Positions 1 through 5,945 of a stretch of 5,945 nucleotides of DNA are shown here, in pieces. The position numbers and the translations under genes were made by a program. The first letter of the stretch is position 1; each line of letters starts with the position of its first letter. The stretch is taken from contig JAJFLF010000314.1 in assembly GCA_021772845.1 (NCBI GenBank), forward strand, positions 1-5,945, written 5' to 3'. This DNA comes from Mariprofundus sp. (GTDB taxonomy: Bacteria > Pseudomonadota > Zetaproteobacteria > Mariprofundales > Mariprofundaceae). The notes beneath the pieces are model-generated. The model was not told where the DNA came from, did not search any database, and saw nothing but the letters and a program-made list of their open reading frames with translations.

Positions 1-1703
1 TCGGCATGACCCCGGAACAGGTGGCGAAGTTGTTTCAAGCCTTTAGTCAGGCCGATAGCTCTACCTCTCGCAAATATGGTGGCACTGGCCTGGGACTTAC
101 TATCTCCAAACGCCTTACGGAATTGATGGGCGGGGAGATCTGGGTTGAAAGTGAAGCGGGTAAAGGCAGCACTTTCCAGTTCACCGCTACTTTTGGCCGT
201 ACTCCGGGTGAGTGGAGTGGAAGAGTTCAACCACAGCTACCCGAACTTGAGGGGCTCAGAATACTGGTGGTAGATGATAACGCTACCGCACGTGAGATTC
301 TGGTGGATATTCTTGAATCATTTAATTTCGAAGTAGTGTCGCTTAGCTCTGGCCAGCTTGCTCTGGAACAGCTTGAGTCCTCTGCTGAGCCATTCGATCT
401 TGTTCTCATGGACTGGATCATGCCGAATATGGATGGTGTTGAAACAACACGCCAGATCCAGCAGCGATTTGATTCACCGCCACCTGTTATCATGGTCACC
501 GCCTACGGCCGTGAAGAGGCTTATGAGGCCTCAGGTGGGGTGGCGTTTGGTAGTGTTCTTTCCAAACCCGTAGCTCCTTCAACACTTCTCGATGGGATTC
601 TGGAGGCATTAGGCCACGAATTGGTGCGCGTTGATCACCGGCGTGTGGAAGATGAGCTTGAAGCCGCGAAGAATTTGCGCGGAGCCAGAGTGTTGTTGGT
701 TGAGGATAATGAGATCAATCAGGAACTGGCGCTGGAGCTGTTAACCAGCAACGGTATTAGTGTCGAAGTGGCCAATGATGGGCAGGAGGCACTGGATATG
801 CTGGATAGGGAAGTCTTCGATGGTGTGTTGATGGATTGCCAGATGCCGGTCATGGATGGTTATGAAGCAACACGAAATATTCGCCAACAGGAGCGTTTCA
901 AAGAATTGCCCGTGCTGGCGATGACAGCCAATGCAATGTCCGGTGACCGGGAGAAGGTGATAGATGCCGGCATGAACGATCACATCTCCAAACCGATCAA
1001 TGTACGGGATATGTTCACGACAATGGCGAAATGGATCACACCAACCAACCCTGTTACTGAGCTGGAAGCAGTGGTGGAGAAACAGGAGCAAGCTTCAGAA
1101 ACTATTCCTGAACTGCCGGGTATTGATACTAAGGCTGGCATGGCTATAACTCAGGATAATGCCAAATTGTACCGCAAATTGTTAACCAAATTCCGAGATA
1201 GCCAGCAGGATTTTGCAGCACAGTTCCGGGCTGCTCTTTCCGATGATGATCCTATTGCTCCGGAGCGTGCAGCCCATACATTAAAAGGCGTGGCAGGCAA
1301 TATTGGTGCAAAAGAGGTGCAGACAGCAGCTGCTGCTTTGGAGGCAGCCTGCAAGGATAAACAGCCAGTAGAAGAGATTGAATCACTACTGGAAGTAGTG
1401 AATGCAGAGCTTTCACCTGTTGTGGCAGTTCTGGCAGAGATTGATCGGAAACAGGGTGGTCAGAATGAAGCAACGGCTAGTGTTGATCCGGTAAGGGTTA
1501 ATGAACTTCTATGCCAGCTTCGCGAGTTGCTGGAGGAAGATGATGCCCAGTCAGGATTAGTACTGGAAGAGTTGGACGGGATGCCGGGAATGGCTATACA
1601 TGCCAGTGTTTTAGGGCGGTTGTCGAAAGCTGTAGATGAGTATGATTTTGAACAGGCTTTGCAAGAGTTAGATGATTTGGAAGATCGGCAGCAGGGTATT
1701 TAG
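1..1703 (+). CDS. Hybrid sensor histidine kinase, 3' part (HATPase-REC-REC-HPt-tail)
   Basis: The gene is cut by the window start. The reading frame is open from the first base, and the first complete codons (Gly-Met) sit in the ATP-binding G1 box. The ATG at position 6 is therefore internal and not the start. Visible parts in order are: HATPase remainder with G2 box GGTGLGL (78-98); REC1 with acidic pair Asp-Asp (273-278), phosphoacceptor Asp (411-413, in [10 protein letters not shown]), Thr (498-500) and Lys (564-566); REC2 with Glu-Asp (702-707), phosphoacceptor Asp (834-836, in [10 protein letters not shown]) and KPINV; HPt with His (1275-1277, in [10 protein letters not shown]); and a helical tail ending in [14 protein letters not shown]. 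Both receivers and the HPt keep their key residues, so the phosphorelay part looks active. The sensor region and HisKA lie upstream and cannot be judged. It is a close paralogue of the kinase at 2023-5385. No DNA-binding output domain is present, so it should pass phosphate to a separate response regulator. Confidence 0.95.
   Translation, partial: GMTPEQVAKLFQAFSQADSSTSRKYGGTGLGLTISKRLTELMGGEIWVESEAGKGSTFQFTATFGRTPGEWSGRVQPQLPELEGLRILVVDDNATAREILVDILESFNFEVVSLSSGQLALEQLESSAEPFDLVLMDWIMPNMDGVETTRQIQQRFDSPPPVIMVTAYGREEAYEASGGVAFGSVLSKPVAPSTLLDGILEALGHELVRVDHRRVEDELEAAKNLRGARVLLVEDNEINQELALELLTSNGISVEVANDGQEALDMLDREVFDGVLMDCQMPVMDGYEATRNIRQQERFKELPVLAMTANAMSGDREKVIDAGMNDHISKPINVRDMFTTMAKWITPTNPVTELEAVVEKQEQASETIPELPGIDTKAGMAITQDNAKLYRKLLTKFRDSQQDFAAQFRAALSDDDPIAPERAAHTLKGVAGNIGAKEVQTAAAALEAACKDKQPVEEIESLLEVVNAELSPVVAVLAEIDRKQGGQNEATASVDPVRVNELLCQLRELLEEDDAQSGLVLEELDGMPGMAIHASVLGRLSKAVDEYDFEQALQELDDLEDRQQGI
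1599..1679 (+). repeat. Kinase C-terminal tail motif, copy 1
   Basis: These 27 codons start at HASVL and end at QELDDL, at the end of the first kinase. By eye they differ from the tail of the complete kinase at 4 of 27 residues. The motif has a heptad-like spacing of Leu/Ala/Phe around the invariant EYDFE core, suggesting a helical hairpin beyond the HPt domain. Confidence 0.8.
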
Positions 1704-1988
1704 ATGAATAGTTCTTCCACCCAAGGGACGAGTCGTCGAAAATATAATCAGTTTGTTGCTCGGGAAAGTATTGAAGACTACTCACTGCGCTATACTCCCG
1801 CGAGTTTTCGCAAATGGTCCGGATTCACTATCTCCAACACAGCTCTTGGCGGCATTTCATTCCTTGCCCTGGAGGCTCATCGCAGCGTATTAAAAGCGCT
1901 GGCGAAGGCTATTGATGAGTATGACTTTGAAGAGGCATTGGTTGTTTTTGAAGAATTATCCAATGCCTTCTTAAAGGAGAATCTATGA
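1704..1988 (+). CDS. Chimeric 94-residue ORF: permease N-terminus fused to kinase C-terminal tail
   Basis: The ATG directly follows the upstream TAG (TAGATG), with a weak AGGG seven bases before it, so translation would be coupled to the kinase. Residues 1-57 resemble, from memory, the N-terminus of NCS1-type purine/cytosine permeases: a polar leader, then ESIEDYSLRYTPASFRKW (21-38), then NTALGGISFLALEA (45-58), which would begin the first membrane helix. The sequence then switches to a kinase tail: SVLKALAKAIDEYDFEEAL (61-79), matching the last residues of both flanking kinases. No full transporter or kinase domain remains. The simplest reading is a deletion scar that fused the start of a permease gene to the end of a third hybrid kinase while keeping frame. 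It may be non-functional, or a small protein with a single hydrophobic segment. The family of the permease part is a recall-based call and needs a database search; the tail match is seen directly. Confidence 0.7.
   Translation: MNSSSTQGTSRRKYNQFVARESIEDYSLRYTPASFRKWSGFTISNTALGGISFLALEAHRSVLKALAKAIDEYDFEEALVVFEELSNAFLKENL
1872..1886 (+). other. Inferred fusion junction between permease-like and kinase-tail sequence
   Basis: Upstream of about base 1875 the ORF reads like a permease entering its first membrane helix. From His (1878-1880) onward it lines up with the HxSxL...EYDFE tail of the two kinases. The kinases read Ala-Ile-His or Ser-Val-His at the matching point, and typical permeases of this type read Glu-Ala-Ile-Gly, so the breakpoint lies within a few codons of 1875-1883. 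No inverted or direct repeat of an insertion element is visible at the site. Confidence 0.5.
1878..1958 (+). repeat. Kinase C-terminal tail motif, copy 2 (inside the chimeric ORF)
   Basis: These 27 codons start at HRSVL and end at VVFEEL. They share 16 of 27 residues with copy 1 by eye, including the full EYDFE core, but use different codons at many positions. The copy is too diverged to be a fresh duplicate of either flanking kinase. Confidence 0.75.
1973..1979 (+). promoter_or_regulatory. Strong ribosome binding site for the micro-ORF at 1985
   Basis: AAAGGAG lies five bases before an ATG at 1985 that overlaps the preceding stop codon as ATGA. This is near-consensus Shine-Dalgarno sequence and spacing, and no longer ORF uses that ATG. 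It may serve the 13-codon ORF, or be the leftover start signal of a deleted gene. The site lies within the last codons of the chimeric ORF (Leu-Lys-Glu). Confidence 0.5.
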
Positions 1989-2026
1989 AGGGTAGTTCAG
2001 CTGCATCATTAAGGAGAGTTATATGA
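1985..2026 (+). CDS. Possible 13-codon micro-ORF between chimeric ORF and second kinase
   Basis: ATG at 1985 opens a 13-codon frame ([13 protein letters not shown]) ending in TGA at 2024-2026. It overlaps the upstream stop (ATGA, 1985-1988) and the downstream kinase start (ATGA, 2023-2026). A near-consensus AAAGGAG sits five bases ahead. The kinase's own ribosome binding site lies inside it, so ribosomes on the micro-ORF would end exactly at the kinase start, an arrangement that fits translational coupling. The peptide has no recognisable domain, and is too short to judge coding character. It could be a coupling leader, the remnant of a gene start, or chance. Confidence 0.3.
   Translation: MKGSSAASLRRVI
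2011..2017 (+). promoter_or_regulatory. Ribosome binding site of the complete hybrid kinase
   Basis: AAGGAGA is followed by five bases and then ATG at 2023. This near-consensus site supports 2023 as the true start, together with the short positively charged lead-in and the membrane helix that begin there. Confidence 0.8.
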
Positions 2027-5000
2027 TAAAACTTCCATCAACGATCTCCAGCAAGGTGATACTGTCGCTGGGATTCATAATAGTTTTATTGCTTGGACTC
2101 TCTACGGTGGGATTAATGGCGTTGATGGAGGCGGAAGAGACCTTTAACACTTACCGCAGCATGGCTCGACAGACCAATGCTGATGGTCGTATTCAGGCCA
2201 ATATGTTGACCACCCGCCTGTTTGCCAAGAACTTTATCATCGACCCGAGCAAGGCAAGTATTGAAGGGGTCAATGATCGTGCACGCAAGACATTAAAGCT
2301 CATTACTGAAGCGCAGGAAATCAGTACTCGTGATGATTACCACGATGAAATGGAACGCATGGATCTGGCGCTAAACGATTACATTATCAACTTCAAGCAG
2401 GTGGTTACCAAGCAGAGTGTGCGCGAAGAGCTGGTCCTAAACGTGCTCAACCTGAGCGGCCCACAGATGGGGCGTGGGCTGACCGAGATTATGGACACTG
2501 CCTTCAATGATAAGGATACGGATGCCTCTTACTGGGCCGGAATGAGTCTGCGCAGCTTGTTGTTGGCACGGGTCTACGCCACAAGGTTTCTGGTCTCCAA
2601 CGATGAAGCCTCCTATACCCGAGCTACCACCGAATTTACCGCACTGGAGGGCAATCTCGATCAATTGATTAAACGTCTGGAAAACCCGCATCGACTCAAG
2701 CTGGCCGGTGAAGTCAAGGTGAAGCAGGCTGCCTATCGTCATGCCTTTGGGAGGGTTTTTGAGGCTATATCAAGCCGTAATGAGATCATTCGTAACAAGC
2801 TGGATCAGACTGGGCCACGTGTGGCAAACGAGATCGAGCACATTAAACTGGATATCAAGAAGAAGCAGGACGAGCTGGGCCCCCAGGCGGTGGAATCGAT
2901 ACGCAATGCCATCTGGTTCACCGCTATTGTGGCGTTGATTACCCTGTTTTTTGGAGGTGCAGTGGCGATATTCATGCTGAATTATGTCTCCCGCCCAATT
3001 CGCACTATGGCTAACACGATTAAAGAGCTGGCCGAGGGTAATGTAGATGTTGAGATAGCGGATACCCATCGTAAAGACGAGGTGGGTGATATTTACCGCG
3101 CCGCGATCACCTTCCGCGAAAGCATGATTGAACGTAAACGGGTGATTCACCTGCAGGAGGAAAAACTTCGTGCGGAAGATGCTGTTAAGGCCAAGTCGGA
3201 TTTCCTGGCAAATATGAGTCATGAGATTCGCACCCCGATGAATGCCATCATCGGTATGTCGTATCTGGCGCTGCAAACCGAACTGGATATAAAACAACGC
3301 AACTATGTGAGCAAGGTGCATCGCTCCGCCGAGTCTCTGCTGGGCATCATCAACGATATCCTCGATTTTTCCAAGATTGAGGCTGGAAAACTGGACATGG
3401 AGCAAGCCCCGTTTCGTCTTGAAGATGTGATGGATAATCTGGCCAATCTGGTTGGCCTCAAGGCCGAAGAAAAAGGTGTGGAACTGATGTTCGATTTGCC
3501 GTCGGGTTTACCGACTGCGCTGATCGGTGATTCGCTGCGTCTGGGGCAGGTGCTGACTAACCTGGGCAACAATGCGGTGAAATTCACCGAGGCCAGTGAT
3601 GAAATTGTGGTAGGCGTTAAGGCGCTTGAACTAAGCGACGATTATGCCCTGTTACAATTTAGCATTCGCGATACCGGCATCGGCATGTCGACAAATGATC
3701 AGGATAAACTATTTGAATCATTCAGTCAGGCCGACACATCCACGACGCGTAAATATGGCGGCACCGGCCTGGGGCTCTCAATCAGTAAAAAACTAACGCA
3801 ACTCATGAATGGTGAAATTTGGGTGGAGAGCGAGGAGGGTATAGGCAGCACCTTCTATTTCACTGCCCGTTTCGAACTACAACACGGAGCAATTACCTCC
3901 AGGCGTTCCATCGCCAGCGAACTGGGAGCGTTGCGTGTACTGGTCGTTGATGATAACGCCACTGCACGTGAAATTCTCTCTTCCATACTAGCCAGTTTCG
4001 GCCTGCGTGTAGACCAGGCTGGAAGTGGTGAAGCTGCTATCTCCCTGCTCGAACAGGAGGATGATAGTGAAGCCTATGATCTGGTATTAATGGATTGGAA
4101 GATGCCGAATATGGATGGCATTGAAACCACACAAGCGATTCAGAATGACAGCAAACTGACTCATGTTCCAACAGTGATCATGGTTACTGCCTATGGTCGT
4201 GATGAGGCCGACGAAGCGGCTGAAGGTATCAATCTTGCCGGTTTCCTGACCAAGCCGGTCACCCCCTCATCACTGCTGGATGCGATTATGGTGGCGATGG
4301 GTCAGCAACCCACGTCCGATCGTCATGCCGCGATTCAGGAAGAGGTCAGCGAAGCCATGCTGCATTTGAGAGGTGCTAAAGTCCTGCTGGTAGAGGATAA
4401 TGAAATCAACCAGGAACTGGCGATGGAGCTACTGACGGGCAATGGCGTTTTAGTTGAGGTTGCCAACAACGGTCTGGAAGCCCTGGATATTCTGGGCAGA
4501 GAAGGTTTTGATGGCGTGCTGATGGATTGTCAGATGCCGGTGATGGATGGCTATACAGCTACTCGAAAATTGCGCGAACAGGATCGATTTAAAGATCTTC
4601 CCATACTGGCCATGACGGCCAATGCCATGGCTGGTGATCGCGAGAAGGTGATGGATGCAGGTATGAACGAGCACATCGCCAAACCCATCAATGTCAACGT
4701 CATGTTTAACACCATGGCCAAGTGGATCACGCCATCCAAACCGTTTTCTGAAGCAGCGGAGGCAACGGATGTGTCTGCTGCTCAGGAGGAGATTCCTAAG
4801 CTGGAAGGCGTTGATACAGCAGCCGGTCTGGCGATCTGTCAGGGCAAACACAAACTCTATCGCAAACTTTTGATCAAATTCCGGGATACTGAATCGAATT
4901 TTGTTGAACAGTTCCGAGAAGCGCAGGCCAGTGATGATGCCGAGGAAGCAACCCGTTGTGCTCATACCCTTAAAGGAGTGGCTGGAAATATCAGTGCAAT

Positions 5001-5385
5001 AGCTGTGCAGGAATCTGCGAATGAGCTGGAGGCTGCCTGTAAGGAGGGTCGTTCGGCAAAAGAGATTGATCAGCTTTTAAATGCAGTCGATGCCACGCTC
5101 TCGCCAGTGATAGCAGAGCTCTCAGTACTCAAGAGTGTTGATGGTGAAGGCAGGGGGGCGGTAGAGACGGAATCACTTGATACAGAGCAGTTCAACTTGC
5201 TCCTGGGCAAGCTGAGGCTACTGCTGGAAGATGATGCTACTGCCGCATCAGAAGTACTTGATGAGCTGCATGAACTGTCGGGTATATCTGTTCATGCTAG
5301 CGCTTTGAAACGAATGTCAAAGGCTGTTGATGAATATGATTTTGAACAAGCATTACAGGAGTTGGATAATTTATGCTTGTCATGA
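2023..5385 (+). CDS. Hybrid sensor histidine kinase with helical bimodular-type sensor, two receivers and HPt
   Basis: This is a complete inner-membrane kinase of 1120 residues. Order: membrane helix 1 (~12-34); a periplasmic all-helical sensor (~35-295) with an internal repeat; membrane helix 2 (~296-319); HAMP (~320-372, Pro325, DEVGD at 352-356); HisKA with phosphoacceptor His400 in [10 protein letters not shown]; HATPase with N box (Asn513/Asn517), G1 DTGIGM (550-555) and G2 GGTGLGL (579-585); REC1 (Asp643/Asp644, phospho-Asp691, Thr722, Lys744); REC2 (Glu791/Asp792, phospho-Asp835, Thr865, Lys887); HPt with His981 in [10 protein letters not shown]; and a conserved C-terminal tail (~1045-1120). 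No PAS or GAF domain is seen. All catalytic and phosphotransfer residues are present, so a full His-Asp-His-Asp relay to an external response regulator is expected. The layout is like BarA/TorS but with two receivers. A binding-protein gene follows after 19 bases, which suggests the sensed ligand is periplasmic. The ligand cannot be read from the sequence. Confidence 0.96.
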   Translation: MIKLPSTISSKVILSLGFIIVLLLGLSTVGLMALMEAEETFNTYRSMARQTNADGRIQANMLTTRLFAKNFIIDPSKASIEGVNDRARKTLKLITEAQEISTRDDYHDEMERMDLALNDYIINFKQVVTKQSVREELVLNVLNLSGPQMGRGLTEIMDTAFNDKDTDASYWAGMSLRSLLLARVYATRFLVSNDEASYTRATTEFTALEGNLDQLIKRLENPHRLKLAGEVKVKQAAYRHAFGRVFEAISSRNEIIRNKLDQTGPRVANEIEHIKLDIKKKQDELGPQAVESIRNAIWFTAIVALITLFFGGAVAIFMLNYVSRPIRTMANTIKELAEGNVDVEIADTHRKDEVGDIYRAAITFRESMIERKRVIHLQEEKLRAEDAVKAKSDFLANMSHEIRTPMNAIIGMSYLALQTELDIKQRNYVSKVHRSAESLLGIINDILDFSKIEAGKLDMEQAPFRLEDVMDNLANLVGLKAEEKGVELMFDLPSGLPTALIGDSLRLGQVLTNLGNNAVKFTEASDEIVVGVKALELSDDYALLQFSIRDTGIGMSTNDQDKLFESFSQADTSTTRKYGGTGLGLSISKKLTQLMNGEIWVESEEGIGSTFYFTARFELQHGAITSRRSIASELGALRVLVVDDNATAREILSSILASFGLRVDQAGSGEAAISLLEQEDDSEAYDLVLMDWKMPNMDGIETTQAIQNDSKLTHVPTVIMVTAYGRDEADEAAEGINLAGFLTKPVTPSSLLDAIMVAMGQQPTSDRHAAIQEEVSEAMLHLRGAKVLLVEDNEINQELAMELLTGNGVLVEVANNGLEALDILGREGFDGVLMDCQMPVMDGYTATRKLREQDRFKDLPILAMTANAMAGDREKVMDAGMNEHIAKPINVNVMFNTMAKWITPSKPFSEAAEATDVSAAQEEIPKLEGVDTAAGLAICQGKHKLYRKLLIKFRDTESNFVEQFREAQASDDAEEATRCAHTLKGVAGNISAIAVQESANELEAACKEGRSAKEIDQLLNAVDATLSPVIAELSVLKSVDGEGRGAVETESLDTEQFNLLLGKLRLLLEDDATAASEVLDELHELSGISVHASALKRMSKAVDEYDFEQALQELDNLCLS
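2200..2406 (+). repeat. Sensor helical module 1 of the complete kinase
   Basis: Residues 60-128 form the first helical module of the periplasmic sensor. It opens with [10 protein letters not shown] and runs through about 70 mostly helical residues to NFKQVV. It aligns by eye with residues 178-246: Arg65/Arg183, aromatic 67/185, Ala68/Ala186 and Phe71/Phe189 coincide, and each module ends in a similar basic-aromatic helix. This two-module pattern is what the HBM sensor family shows. Confidence 0.5.
2554..2760 (+). repeat. Sensor helical module 2 of the complete kinase
   Basis: Residues 178-246 form the second module, opening with [14 protein letters not shown] and ending at AFGRVF. It is followed by a long helix that leads into membrane helix 2. 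See module 1 for the matching positions. The similarity is at protein level only and is weak at DNA level, so this is an old structural duplication and not a recent repeat. Confidence 0.5.
5293..5373 (+). repeat. Kinase C-terminal tail motif, copy 3
   Basis: These 27 codons start at HASAL and end at QELDNL (residues 1091-1117), just before the stop of the complete kinase. The [12 protein letters not shown] core is identical to copy 1 at protein level. Confidence 0.8.
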
Positions 5386-5386
5386 G

Positions 5387-5396
5387 AGGAGTCAGG
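5387..5396 (+). promoter_or_regulatory. Probable ribosome binding region of the binding-protein gene
   Basis: AGGAG (5387-5391) stands 13 bases before the ATG at 5405, rather far. A second, weaker AGG (5394-5396) stands eight bases before it. No upstream in-frame ATG or GTG competes, and the signal peptide begins at 5405, so the start is fixed mainly by the protein. Spacing hints at modest or coupled translation. Confidence 0.45.
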
Positions 5397-5404
5397 TTCT
5401 GAGA

Positions 5405-5945
5405 ATGATAAAACTCTTACTAGCGGGCTTGATATTTGTCGCGGCGCAAACTGTATGCGCTGCGCCGCCGGATATTGGTCTCTTCGCTGACCCCGCGCCC
5501 GGTGAAGTTGAAGGTCAGTTTCGCAAAGGGTCTCACGTCAAACTGTTTCTTCCCAATCTACCTTATTTGGGTATTTCTCATGCTATCAATGCTTCTCTGG
5601 TGCGACCTTCTGAAAGCGAAAAGGGATGGCAATATGATCTGGCGATCAGCCATAGCAATGTTGAAGATAAGGTGTGGGAATTTACCTTGCGGCGGGATGT
5701 GCATTTCCAGGATGGTTCCCCATTTAACGCCGATTCAGTGCTACTCAATATGTCTTATTTCAAGCGTCATCCTTTCACCTTCAGTAAACTCAGAAACATC
5801 TTAGAGAGAGTAGAGAAGGTGGATGATTACACAGTCCGCTTCTATTTGACTGAGCCCTACGGGGTGTTTCTACACGATGCCAACTGGTTACAGTTTTATA
5901 CTTCTTCTTATCTCAAAAAGTATGGCTGGAATGGTAAGCCCACTT
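5405..5945 (+). CDS. Periplasmic substrate-binding protein, peptide/nickel (SBP_bac_5) class, 5' part
   Basis: The gene runs off the window end; 180 codons are visible with no stop. Residues 1-19 form a Sec signal peptide (MIK, a hydrophobic core, then Val-Cys-Ala before Ala-Pro), giving a likely signal peptidase I cut after Ala19. The Cys at 18 does not sit in a proper lipobox, so a lipoprotein is unlikely. The mature part shows the family hallmark: WEFTLRRDVHFQDGSPFNAD (91-110), matching the 'W.F.LR..V.F.DG.PF.A.DV' signature of oligopeptide, dipeptide and nickel binding proteins. A following stretch (VEKVDDYTVRFYL, ~139-151) also fits these proteins. The ligand cannot be assigned, though the region recalls NikA-type proteins. 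It lies 19 bases after the kinase stop on the same strand, so it is probably co-transcribed. It may feed a transporter encoded downstream, or present ligand to the kinase sensor. Confidence 0.88.
   Translation, partial: MIKLLLAGLIFVAAQTVCAAPPDIGLFADPAPGEVEGQFRKGSHVKLFLPNLPYLGISHAINASLVRPSESEKGWQYDLAISHSNVEDKVWEFTLRRDVHFQDGSPFNADSVLLNMSYFKRHPFTFSKLRNILERVEKVDDYTVRFYLTEPYGVFLHDANWLQFYTSSYLKKYGWNGKPT

Noticed and set aside
6..1703. ATG at position 6 as the start of a 565-residue protein
   Set aside because: The frame is open to the window edge, and this Met is the one in the kinase G1 box (aligned with Met555 of the complete kinase). The gene simply begins upstream.
1704..2022. Insertion sequence or phage attachment remnant as the cause of the chimera
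   Set aside because: I see no terminal inverted repeats, target duplications, transposase fragments or tRNA sequence around the junction. A plain deletion is simpler.
2023..2033. The same 11 bases (ATGATAAAACT) open both the complete kinase and the binding protein (5405-5415)
   Set aside because: The identity ends after 11 bases, the proteins then diverge at once (MIKLP versus MIKLL), and Met-Ile-Lys starts are common in membrane-targeted proteins. Probably coincidence.
2770..3405. Long minus-strand open frame (211 codons) opposite the kinase
   Set aside because: It lies opposite HAMP/HisKA coding sequence that is conserved in every residue expected, its translation looks like no known protein, and no ribosome binding site was evident. 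Antisense shadow.
4450..4965. Minus-strand open frame (171 codons) opposite REC2, with a counterpart at 741-1091 opposite REC2 of the first kinase
   Set aside because: The two antisense frames resemble each other only because the sense paralogues are conserved there. The translations are rich in His and Cys from reverse-complemented conserved codons, with no domain.
5382..5402. Six-codon frame (ATGA overlap with the kinase stop) before the binding-protein gene, similar in layout to the micro-ORF at 1985
   Set aside because: It has no ribosome binding site at usable distance and is so short that chance explains it. I noted the parallel but do not call it.
5436..5804. Open frame of 122 codons on the plus strand at the right end
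   Set aside because: It is out of frame with the binding protein that starts at 5405, which has a signal peptide and the SBP_bac_5 motif. The 122-codon frame gives no recognisable protein and is a shadow.

Overview
The window holds one strand-uniform, tightly packed gene cluster devoted to membrane signalling, and both ends are cut by the window. In order it contains: the 3' part of a hybrid sensor histidine kinase (1-1703); a 94-residue chimeric ORF that abuts its stop codon (1704-1988); a possible 13-codon micro-ORF (1985-2026); a complete 1120-residue hybrid sensor histidine kinase (2023-5385); and the 5' part of a periplasmic substrate-binding protein of the peptide/nickel (SBP_bac_5) class (5405-5945). 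All read on the plus strand, with junctions of 0 to 34 bases, so they look like one transcription unit. I see no promoter, terminator, tRNA, rRNA, CRISPR array or insertion sequence, and no stretch over 300 bases lacks a gene.

The organism is probably a Gram-negative proteobacterium, with gammaproteobacteria as my best guess. The reasons are an exported binding protein with a Sec signal peptide, strong AAGGAG ribosome binding sites, roughly balanced base composition, and BarA/TorS-style hybrid kinases with built-in receiver and HPt domains. Nothing here identifies a genus.

The two kinases are paralogues aligned over their whole shared length: HATPase, REC1, REC2, HPt and a C-terminal helical tail. 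In the complete kinase a periplasmic all-helical sensor between two membrane helices contains an internal repeat, as in helical bimodular (HBM) sensors such as TorS and McpS. The binding-protein gene directly downstream suggests ligand sensing through a periplasmic partner, by analogy with TorS/TorT. Phosphate would pass H400 > D691 and/or D835 > H981 > a separate response regulator not present in this window.

The most unusual object is the 94-residue ORF. Its first ~57 residues look like the start of an NCS1-type (nucleobase/cation symporter) permease, cut inside the first membrane helix. Its last ~36 residues are a third, diverged copy of the kinase C-terminal tail. It reads as an in-frame deletion scar joining a lost permease to a lost third kinase, so the locus may once have been a larger array of kinases and transporters. 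The 13-codon micro-ORF behind it has its own strong ribosome binding site and ATGA overlaps on both sides.
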